DNA of 5,037 nucleotides from SIG455 sp045646385 (GTDB lineage: Bacteria; Bacillota; Clostridia; UMGS1810), in the NCBI GenBank assembly GCA_045646385.1, contig JAZRKQ010000006.1, positions 1 through 5,037 on the forward strand, read 5' to 3'. Positions within the stretch are counted from its first letter, which is position 1, and every line of letters starts with the position of its first letter. The translations under genes and the position numbers were made by a program. Shown here one piece after another: positions 1-5,037 of the stretch. A model generated the notes under the pieces. It was given only the letters and a program-made list of their open reading frames with translations, did no database searches and was not told the origin of the DNA.

Positions 1-547
1 CAATAAACTTTCCGAATGGAAAAATTCCGATTTTAATGAACTTACCATATCCTGCAATATTACAAGAATTACTATATCCGAAAAGGATTTTGTTTCAAAG
101 ATAAAAGAAATAGCTGATAAGTATGATTTTGACAGAAGCAAGCTTTTGATTGAAATTACAGAAGATTCAATCGAAAAGAATATGGATGTGGCAAAGAGTA
201 ATATTATAAAAACAAAAGAACTTGGATTTAGTATTGCATTGGATGATATTGGTAGTGGATATGCAACACTATCAAGCCTTTGTGATTATTCTGTTGATAT
301 TGTTAAAATCGACCGTAATATTTTGCTTCAAACTGAAACAGATGCAGGAAAGGAACTGTTTCTCGGCATTATTGCAAAAGTTCACGAGCTTGGTCTGGGG
401 GTTGTATGCGAAGGTGTTGAGACAGAAGAACAAAATACATTAGTTTCTAAAAGCGACTGTGATTATATTCAGGGATGGTATTATTCAAAAGCACTCCCGG
501 AAACATTAGCAGAAGATTTTTATAAAGAGTATATGAAGAAGTTTTAA
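1..547 (+). CDS. EAL-domain protein, probable c-di-GMP phosphodiesterase (5' partial)
   Basis: C-terminal 181 residues of an EAL domain, the family that hydrolyses cyclic di-GMP to linear pGpG in the cytoplasm. The reading frame is open from base 2 with no stop, so the gene starts upstream of the window; a TTG at 146 lies inside the domain and is not a credible start. Seen in the fragment (numbered from base 2): the metal-site Asn19 (SCNIT), Glu51 in EITE, the Asp-Asp pair 81-82 in the loop-6 motif DDIGSGYATL, Lys102 in VDIVKID, the EGVET motif at 137-141, and Gln157 in YIQGWYYSKALP. All catalytic and metal positions that fall in the fragment are kept, so an active enzyme is likely. The EAL signature itself and any GGDEF, PAS or membrane-sensor domain would lie off the left edge. 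The domain ends at the usual place, shortly before the stop. The next gene starts 13 bases later with its ribosome site in the gap, suggesting co-transcription with the polysaccharide genes. Confidence 0.93.
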   Translation, partial: NKLSEWKNSDFNELTISCNITRITISEKDFVSKIKEIADKYDFDRSKLLIEITEDSIEKNMDVAKSNIIKTKELGFSIALDDIGSGYATLSSLCDYSVDIVKIDRNILLQTETDAGKELFLGIIAKVHELGLGVVCEGVETEEQNTLVSKSDCDYIQGWYYSKALPETLAEDFYKEYMKKF

Positions 548-548
548 A

Positions 549-554
549 AGGTGA
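549..554 (+). promoter_or_regulatory. ribosome binding site for the GtrA-like gene
   Basis: AGGTGA lies 6 bases before the GTG at 561 and right after the stop of the EAL gene. It supports the GTG as the real start, since no nearby ATG is in frame. Confidence 0.75.
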
Positions 555-560
555 AGATAA

Positions 561-950
561 GTGAAAAAACTCATAATACAACTGATAAAATTTGGGATTG
601 TCGGTGTAATTGCAACCCTGATTGATTTGGCTGTGCTGATGATTTTAAAAGAATTTATGCACATTGATGTTCTTGTAGCATCGGCGGTTGCTTTCTCAGT
701 ATCGGTTATAGCAAATTACATTTTAAGTATGCTGTTTGTTTTTAAGGGCAGTGAAAACAGTAAGGTGAAAGAATTTATAGTGTTTGTTGCTCTTAGCATC
801 GGTGGACTTTTATTAAATCAATTTATAATGTGGATTGGAACAGAAATAATGACCGCTTACTATCTTTGGGCTAAAGTATTTGCTCTTGTTTTTGTTCCGT
901 TATACAATTTTGTTACAAGAAAAATATTTTTGGAGAAAAAAGCTCCGTAA
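561..950 (+). CDS. GtrA-like family small membrane protein (putative lipid-linked sugar flippase)
   Basis: A 129-residue protein with four hydrophobic segments at about 8-29, 36-60, 72-93 and 101-119, the usual size and topology of the GtrA/DPMS-like family. The N-terminal block IKFGIVGVIATLIDLAVL (residues 9-26) is the family hallmark. The ANYILSMLFVFK stretch (51-62) and YNFVTRKIFLE (115-125) are its two repeated Asn-plus-aromatic/basic motifs. In phage and bacterial glucosylation systems GtrA is thought to move undecaprenyl-phosphate-linked sugar across the membrane, supplying a GT-C type transferase outside; other family members act in teichoic acid or arabinogalactan decoration. The start is the GTG at 561, set by the AGGTGA 6 bases upstream. 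The gene lies 13 bases after the EAL gene and 12 bases before the acetyltransferase. A GtrII-like gene further down the same operon is a plausible partner. No GtrB-type synthase is in the window. Family assignment is strong; the sugar carried is unknown. Confidence 0.88.
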   Translation: MKKLIIQLIKFGIVGVIATLIDLAVLMILKEFMHIDVLVASAVAFSVSVIANYILSMLFVFKGSENSKVKEFIVFVALSIGGLLLNQFIMWIGTEIMTAYYLWAKVFALVFVPLYNFVTRKIFLEKKAP

Positions 951-955
951 GGAAG
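950..955 (+). promoter_or_regulatory. ribosome binding site that sets the acetyltransferase start at 963
   Basis: AGGAAG begins on the last base of the GtrA-like stop codon and lies 7 bases before the ATG at 963. The in-frame TTG at 957 would have only 1 base of spacing, so ATG 963 is the start. Confidence 0.75.
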
Positions 956-962
956 ATTGACT

Positions 963-1505
963 ATGAATGATAAGTTTTCAAAGGATTTATACAGATACTA
1001 TGGAGAAAAGGGCGAAAGTTTTATTAAAAGACTTTTAAGACCAACAGAGCTTAAAGTTATTGCTCTTTTCAGAAAGGCAGAAAAGTGCAGATTCAAGCCT
1101 TTGAAATTATACTATACAGTTAAACTTAAACTTATGTCTTATAAAACCCAGATACAAATTCCGGCACGTACAAAAATTGACGAAGGATTTTATATAGGTC
1201 ATACGGGTAGAGTTATTATACACCCAGAAGCAGTCTTGGGGAAAAATATGAATGTGGGGACAGGCGTAACCATAGGATATGAAAACAGAGGCAAACGAAA
1301 AGGTGCTCCTGTTTTCGATGGTAATTGTTGGATCGGAACGAACTCGGTTGTCGTAGGTAATATAAAAATTGGCGAGGATGTCATGATTGCACCCTTGACA
1401 TTCGTGAATTTCGATGTTCCGGCACACAGTATTGTGATAGGAAATCCTGCTAAGATAATACATAAAGAAAATGCAACAGAAGGATATATAGAAAACAGAG
1501 TATAA
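963..1505 (+). CDS. CysE-like hexapeptide-repeat O-acetyltransferase, probably acting on polysaccharide
   Basis: A 180-residue acetyltransferase of the left-handed beta-helix superfamily, closest in pattern to serine acetyltransferase (LbH_SAT). Residues 1-60 form a basic helical region. Hexapeptide turns run from about 64 to 166 (IPARTKID, IGHTGRVIIHPEAVLG, MNVGTGVTIG, WIGTNSVVVGNIKIGEDVMI, closing with the typical VPAHSIVIGNPAKII). His80 in IGHTG lines up with the catalytic His158 of E. coli CysE, so acetyl-CoA-dependent transfer is likely. By-eye alignment from memory puts Gln65, Gly79, Gly114 and Ala115 where CysE has Asp143, Asp157, Arg192 and His193, so the serine site appears lost. It also lacks most of the long N-terminal helical domain of true CysE (about 270 residues). 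With glycosyltransferase and flippase neighbours, O-acetylation of a sugar in the surface polysaccharide is the best inference. The start is ATG 963, not TTG 957. Colanic-acid WcaB/WcaF-type enzymes are comparable; the exact acceptor is unknown. Confidence 0.85.
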   Translation: MNDKFSKDLYRYYGEKGESFIKRLLRPTELKVIALFRKAEKCRFKPLKLYYTVKLKLMSYKTQIQIPARTKIDEGFYIGHTGRVIIHPEAVLGKNMNVGTGVTIGYENRGKRKGAPVFDGNCWIGTNSVVVGNIKIGEDVMIAPLTFVNFDVPAHSIVIGNPAKIIHKENATEGYIENRV

Positions 1506-1522
1506 AATTCTAAGATGAAACA

Positions 1523-1528
1523 AGGAGG
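1523..1528 (+). promoter_or_regulatory. perfect Shine-Dalgarno that sets the flippase start at 1537
   Basis: AGGAGG, within AAGGAGGTG, lies 8 bases before the ATG at 1537. An in-frame GTG at 1528 overlaps this site and so cannot be the start. It is the strongest ribosome site in the window and serves the gene with the longest leader (31 bases). Confidence 0.85.
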
Positions 1529-1536
1529 TGCCCCGA

Positions 1537-3036
1537 ATGGCAACAAAAGATAACAGAATTAAATATAACTTGTTGTCAGGGGTTTTGTATCAGGTTGTCC
1601 TGATTGTCCTGAGTTTTCTTCTTCCAAGACTTTATCTCGAAAATTTCGGCTCAGAAGTTAACGGAGTTCTTTCCACTATTAAGCAGATTTTTGCATATAT
1701 GGTTTTGCTTGAATCGGGTATAGGTCTTGCGACCACCCAAGCACTCTATAAACCTGTTGCCGAAAAAAATCATAACAAGATAAGCACTGTTATCTCAGCA
1801 ACACATAGTTACTATGTTAAAGTCGGCATCATATACGCAATTATTGTACTTTTAATCGCTTTTGCATATGAATATATTGTACCAACAGGTATAGAGTCAG
1901 GGCTGATTTTTGGAATTGTAATACTTACTGCCCTTCCAAATTTGTTTAGTTATTTTATGCAAGCTAAATACAGAATACTTTTAGAGGTTGACGGCAGAAA
2001 ATATGTTATAACAAATTCGGAGACGATTTTGCAGCTTGTTTCAAACATTGCAAAAATACTTGTTATATTACTCACAAACAATCTTCTGCTTATGCAGCTT
2101 TCATATTGCATATTATCGCTTTTGCAGCTTGTTTACATATATATTCACGCCAAAAGAAGATATAAATGGTTAAGTATTAACGCTGAACCTGATTATGAGG
2201 CGATTTCTCAAAGAAAATCTGTCTTGGTTCATCAGGTATCAGGAATGGTTTTTAATAACACCGATGTTTTGCTATTGTCATTTTTATGTGATTTTAAGGT
2301 GGTTAGTGTTTACACAATTTACAACATCTTTTTTTCGCAGGTACAAACATTTATTACAAGCATTATTTCAGGGTTCAGCTTTGCACTTGGTCAGATGTTT
2401 CATACTGACAGAGAGAAATTTATGAAAGTATATAATGTCTACGAAACATTTTATATTATGGCAACCTTTATTATTTATACTTTGATGGCAGTATTTTTGC
2501 TGCCGCTTATTCAGATATATACAAAAGGAATCAACGATGCGAACTACACCAATGCACTTTTAATACTCCTTTTTGTTATTATGAATCTTTTGTCAAACGG
2601 CAAGCTTCCGTCAAACCATGTTCTTGAATATTCGGGCAAGTTTGAGGAAACCCGTTCCCATGCAATTTGGGAAATGATAATAAATATCGTTGTTTCAATC
2701 GTTTCAATTCTTAAATGGGGAATTTGCGGTGCAATAATCGGCACAATTATTGCGCTTTTATACAGAAGTGCAATGATGATTTATTATTCAAACAAAAAAG
2801 TCCTTGACAGAGAAATGTTCAATACATATAAGCTTTGGATAGTAAACGGAGCAGTTTTTGCTACCTTAATGGCAATCTTTTTTGTAGATAGTTTCAGCGG
2901 TCTTTCATTTATCAGGCTATTTGTAAAAGGAATCATCCACTCTCTTTGGATAGTACCTTTATATATTGGAGTAAACTTTATATTTTTCAAAAGAGCATTC
3001 AAAAACTTAATTGAATTATGGAGGAATAAAGCATGA
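1537..3036 (+). CDS. Wzx-type polysaccharide flippase (MOP superfamily)
   Basis: A 499-residue polytopic membrane protein with about 12-14 hydrophobic segments, roughly at 11-33, 43-66, 92-113, 120-142, 158-180, 184-205, 230-250, 253-287, 300-328, 336-356, 375-418, 432-450 and 460-485. Length and layout match Wzx/RfbX-like O-unit and capsule flippases, which move undecaprenyl-diphosphate-linked repeat units from the inner to the outer face of the membrane. The N-terminus fits the family: a short basic lead (KDNRIKYN), a first helix ending in LLPRLYL, then the Gly-Ser-x-x-Asn-Gly turn (FGSEVNGV, 37-44) and the LLESGIGLATTQALY stretch (57-71). The start is ATG 1537. The stop overlaps the next start by four bases (ATGA), so translation of the glycosyltransferase is probably coupled. 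A Wzx implies a Wzy-type polymerase elsewhere in the cluster. Substrate cannot be read from sequence. Flippase assignment is confident; whether it exports capsule, teichuronic-like or other glycan is open. Confidence 0.9.
   Translation: MATKDNRIKYNLLSGVLYQVVLIVLSFLLPRLYLENFGSEVNGVLSTIKQIFAYMVLLESGIGLATTQALYKPVAEKNHNKISTVISATHSYYVKVGIIYAIIVLLIAFAYEYIVPTGIESGLIFGIVILTALPNLFSYFMQAKYRILLEVDGRKYVITNSETILQLVSNIAKILVILLTNNLLLMQLSYCILSLLQLVYIYIHAKRRYKWLSINAEPDYEAISQRKSVLVHQVSGMVFNNTDVLLLSFLCDFKVVSVYTIYNIFFSQVQTFITSIISGFSFALGQMFHTDREKFMKVYNVYETFYIMATFIIYTLMAVFLLPLIQIYTKGINDANYTNALLILLFVIMNLLSNGKLPSNHVLEYSGKFEETRSHAIWEMIINIVVSIVSILKWGICGAIIGTIIALLYRSAMMIYYSNKKVLDREMFNTYKLWIVNGAVFATLMAIFFVDSFSGLSFIRLFVKGIIHSLWIVPLYIGVNFIFFKRAFKNLIELWRNKA
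3020..3025 (+). promoter_or_regulatory. ribosome binding site for the GT32 gene, inside the flippase gene
   Basis: GGAGGA lies within the last codons of the flippase, 7 bases before the ATG at 3033. With the ATGA stop/start overlap it indicates coupled translation. Confidence 0.8.
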
Positions 3037-3767
3037 GTATTCCAAAAGTGATTCACTATTGTTGGTTTGGAAAAGGCGAAATGCCAAAGCTTGCAAAAAA
3101 ATGTATTAAAAGCTGGGAAAAATATTGTCCCGGATTTGAAATAATCTGTCATAATGAAGACAATTTCGACTTAATGCAAAATCGCTATATGCGTGAAGCT
3201 TATGAAGCAAAGAAATGGGCGTTTGTCAGCGACTATGCAAGGCTTAAGATAATTTATGATAACGGCGGAATTTATTTAGATACCGATGTTGAGCTTATAA
3301 AGCCTATCGATGATTTGCTTGAAGGTAAAGGTTTTATGGGGTTTGATGAAAAAGGTATTGTTGCAACGGGACTTGGTTTTGGTGCAGAAAAAGGAAACGA
3401 GATAATCGGAGAGTTTTTAAAAGACTATGATGATATACCGTTTATCTTGGAAGATGGCAGTTTCGATCTTACGCCTTGTCCTGACCGAAATACAGATGCC
3501 TTGATGCGACTTGGTATGGATATTAAAAATACAAACCAAACTTTTATGGATATGGTTTTTCTTCCAAGAGAGTATCTTTGCCCGATGGATTATTATACAG
3601 GAAAAAAGACTATAACCAAAAACACATATTCCATACATCATTACAGTGCTTCATGGACATCGGATGTGACAAAAAGAACAACACGGATTAAAAGGATTAT
3701 CGGTGTTAAGATGTATGACAAGCTATATGGCAAGTTCTTACATAAATTCAAATGGTTGGAGTGGTAA
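3033..3767 (+). CDS. GT32-type glycosyltransferase (DXD sugar-binding, capsular polysaccharide synthesis)
   Basis: A 244-residue cytoplasmic glycosyltransferase with the full pattern of the Gly_transf_sug/OCH1-like group (GT32, GT-A fold). Near the N-terminus is IPKVIHYCWFG (3-13), the first nucleotide-binding strand. Then come AFVSDYARLKIIYDNGGIYLDTDVE (63-87) with the SDYARL helix, the GG-x-Y turn and the DXD motif Asp83-Thr-Asp85, which binds the metal and nucleotide-sugar diphosphate. Near the end is SIHHYSASW (200-208), the conserved His-His...Ser-Trp block. Every landmark is intact and the length is typical for the bacterial family. Substrates are usually UDP- or GDP-sugars, but the donor and linkage cannot be told here. 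The C-terminal tail (about 214-244) is rich in Lys, Arg and aromatic residues and may sit on the membrane, where the lipid-linked acceptor is. It overlaps the flippase by 4 bases and ends 1 base before the next start, so it likely builds the repeat unit that the flippase exports. Confidence 0.92.
   Translation: MSIPKVIHYCWFGKGEMPKLAKKCIKSWEKYCPGFEIICHNEDNFDLMQNRYMREAYEAKKWAFVSDYARLKIIYDNGGIYLDTDVELIKPIDDLLEGKGFMGFDEKGIVATGLGFGAEKGNEIIGEFLKDYDDIPFILEDGSFDLTPCPDRNTDALMRLGMDIKNTNQTFMDMVFLPREYLCPMDYYTGKKTITKNTYSIHHYSASWTSDVTKRTTRIKRIIGVKMYDKLYGKFLHKFKWLEW
3758..3761 (+). promoter_or_regulatory. ribosome binding site for the GtrII-like gene, inside the GT32 gene
   Basis: GGAG lies 7 bases before the ATG at 3769, within the last codons of the glycosyltransferase. 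It supports ATG 3769 as the start of the last gene. Confidence 0.6.
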
Positions 3768-3768
3768 T

Positions 3769-5037
3769 ATGCCTGAACAAATTATAAATAAAATTAAAAA
3801 GAGTATTTTACCCCAATGGAAAGTGTGCTTATTCTTTGCACTTATTATGGGGCTTATTGCTCATTTATATAAAATTACAAATTGGCTTCCTAATTGGGAC
3901 GGACTTGTTTTCAGATATGATGCACAGAATATGATTTCAATGGGAAGATGGTTTCTCCCGGTAGTGTGTGCTCCAAGTTGCTTTTATGATCTGCCCTTTG
4001 TTACAGGTCTTATGGCTATAATCTTTCACGGACTTGGTGCTGTATGTATTTGCAAAATGTTTGGTGTCAGGAAAAATATAACAGCAGCACTTATAGGTGC
4101 ATTAGTTGCCACGTTCCCTACGGTTACGTCTGTAATGATGTATAACTATGTAGCAGACGGTTATGCACTTGCATTCCTTTTTTCGTGCATTGCGGCGATG
4201 CTAATCACAAAGGATAAACCTTGCTATATTGGTTCTTTGGTATTGATAGCGCTCTCTGCAGGAATATATCAGGCTTACATAACAGTAACAATTATGCTTC
4301 TGCTTTTAAGTTTGATTTTAGAACTGATTTACAAGAATACAGATGTAAAAAAAGCAATATTTAAAAGTCTTAAGTTTTTGCTTACAGGCGTTTTGGGTAT
4401 GGCGCTGTATTATTTGGTGATGACAGTTCTTCTTAAATTGACGGGAACAACACTTTTAGAATATCAGGGATTTGACAATGCTACTTCTTTGAAAGGCATT
4501 GATATAGCAGGGGCATTATACACCATCAAAGAGTCTTTTGTTAGTTATTTCTTTGATTTTTCTAAAGGCGCAAATGTGTTTGGCGTAATAAATTGCATTG
4601 TGTTTATTCTGACTCTCGTCTTGTATTTGACAGATGTGATAAAAAATAAGTCAGGTATTGCTAAAATCTTAATGCTGTGCATTTTTGTTATCTTGTTACC
4701 TATTGGTGCAAGTGTACTTGCTTTTATAAATAGTGGTATCGATTATCACAACCTAATGAAAATGGGATTTTTGGTATTTTATCTATTTATTATACTTCAA
4801 TATGAAAAGTCAGAATATAAAAATAAAAAACCGACTGCTGTAAAGTCTTGGACGATACTTGGTATTGTGGTTTTGCTTGTTTTTAATCAGACAATCATTG
4901 CAAATGTCAGTTATCATAAACTGAATATGGCTTATGAAAAGTCGTATGGCACTTTAATCCGTATTGCCGACCGAATCGAACAGACCGAAGGTGCCGGAGA
5001 ATGTGATAGTATTTTAGTTTTAGGCTATCTTCCCGAA
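3769..5037 (+). CDS. GtrII-like multi-pass membrane glycosyltransferase (3' partial)
   Basis: The frame is open from ATG 3769 to the last base, giving 423 residues with no stop; the gene continues off the right edge. The pattern fits the glucosyltransferase GtrII family (Glucos_trans_II), GT-C type enzymes that transfer a sugar from a polyprenyl phosphate carrier to a glycan on the outer face of the membrane. Seen: a basic N-terminus; helix at about 19-36; an outside loop with NWLPNWDGLVFRYDAQNM (38-55) and the GRWFLPVV block (59-66), both typical of the family; further helices at about 77-95, 104-123, 132-147, 153-187, 202-224, 270-289, 299-320, 332-344 and 357-372; then a soluble segment starting near 375 that should be the C-terminal outside domain. 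Asp44 in the first loop is the likely counterpart of the acidic catalytic residue of GT-C enzymes. The start has GGAG 7 bases upstream. The GtrA-like protein upstream is a possible partner. A Wzy-like polymerase is the main alternative, but the NWDG and GRWF motifs argue for GtrII. Confidence 0.82.
   Translation, partial: MPEQIINKIKKSILPQWKVCLFFALIMGLIAHLYKITNWLPNWDGLVFRYDAQNMISMGRWFLPVVCAPSCFYDLPFVTGLMAIIFHGLGAVCICKMFGVRKNITAALIGALVATFPTVTSVMMYNYVADGYALAFLFSCIAAMLITKDKPCYIGSLVLIALSAGIYQAYITVTIMLLLLSLILELIYKNTDVKKAIFKSLKFLLTGVLGMALYYLVMTVLLKLTGTTLLEYQGFDNATSLKGIDIAGALYTIKESFVSYFFDFSKGANVFGVINCIVFILTLVLYLTDVIKNKSGIAKILMLCIFVILLPIGASVLAFINSGIDYHNLMKMGFLVFYLFIILQYEKSEYKNKKPTAVKSWTILGIVVLLVFNQTIIANVSYHKLNMAYEKSYGTLIRIADRIEQTEGAGECDSILVLGYLPE

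Noticed and set aside
146..547. A short 133-residue protein starting at TTG 146
   Set aside because: The same frame is open back to base 2 and encodes the earlier part of the EAL domain, including its metal-site Asn, so this is a fragment of a longer gene.
957..962. TTG 957 as start of the acetyltransferase
   Set aside because: It is 1 base from the ribosome site; the ATG at 963 has 7-base spacing.
1528..1536. GTG 1528 as start of the flippase
   Set aside because: It overlaps the Shine-Dalgarno AGGAGG itself; the ATG at 1537 has ideal spacing.
1506..1536. Possible promoter or terminator in the longest intergenic gap
   Set aside because: The 31 bases hold a ribosome site but no hairpin with a T-run and no paired -35/-10 boxes.
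1107..1546. Two overlapping minus-strand reading frames opposite the acetyltransferase
   Set aside because: They are shadows of a strongly conserved plus-strand gene, match no family I recognise and have no convincing ribosome site.
2027..2134. A 15-base direct repeat, TTTTGCAGCTTGTTT, at 2027-2041 and 2120-2134
   Set aside because: Both copies encode Leu-Gln-Leu-Val in the same frame of the flippase, 31 codons apart; a chance result of similar helix sequence, with no further copies and no flanking similarity.
2784..3152. Minus-strand reading frame across the flippase/GT32 junction
   Set aside because: It is antisense to two clear genes and shows no domain pattern.

Overview
The window is a dense, single-direction (+ strand) stretch of an AT-rich bacterial genome. 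It carries six genes: the end of a c-di-GMP phosphodiesterase gene, then five genes for making, moving and decorating a cell-surface polysaccharide. The AT-rich codon use, the strong AGGAGG-type ribosome binding sites, the GTG start and the GtrII-like gene all fit a low-GC Bacillota, probably a gut-type Clostridia. This is an inference from composition and gene style; no marker gene in the window fixes the taxon.

Layout: (1) positions 1-547, C-terminal part of an EAL-domain protein, with its 5' end outside the window; (2) 561-950, GtrA-like small membrane protein; (3) 963-1505, left-handed beta-helix (hexapeptide) O-acetyltransferase related to CysE; (4) 1537-3036, Wzx-type polysaccharide flippase; (5) 3033-3767, GT32-type glycosyltransferase with a DXD motif; (6) 3769 to the window end, GtrII-like multi-pass glycosyltransferase, with its 3' end outside the window. 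Gaps between genes are 13, 12 and 31 bases, then a 4-base ATGA overlap, then 1 base. Each downstream start has its own Shine-Dalgarno sequence, and I see no terminator or room for a normal promoter between genes. The visible part therefore reads as one transcript. No gene-free stretch exceeds 31 bases. I see no RNA gene, insertion sequence, CRISPR array or significant repeat.

How the parts could work together (inference): the GT32 enzyme adds a sugar to a lipid-linked repeat unit in the cytoplasm, the acetyltransferase may O-acetylate it, and the flippase moves the unit across the membrane. The GtrA-like protein may flip a lipid-linked single sugar that the GtrII-like enzyme then attaches to the polymer on the outer face. 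The priming transferase, the polymerase and a GtrB-type lipid-sugar synthase are not in the window. The EAL protein sits directly upstream, only 13 bases from the GtrA-like gene, which suggests a link between c-di-GMP turnover and surface polysaccharide.

I do not see a clearly undescribed system. The points most worth a second look are the c-di-GMP gene joined to the operon, the GtrA/GtrII pair separated within a non-phage polysaccharide cluster, and the loss of the serine-binding residues in the CysE-like protein.
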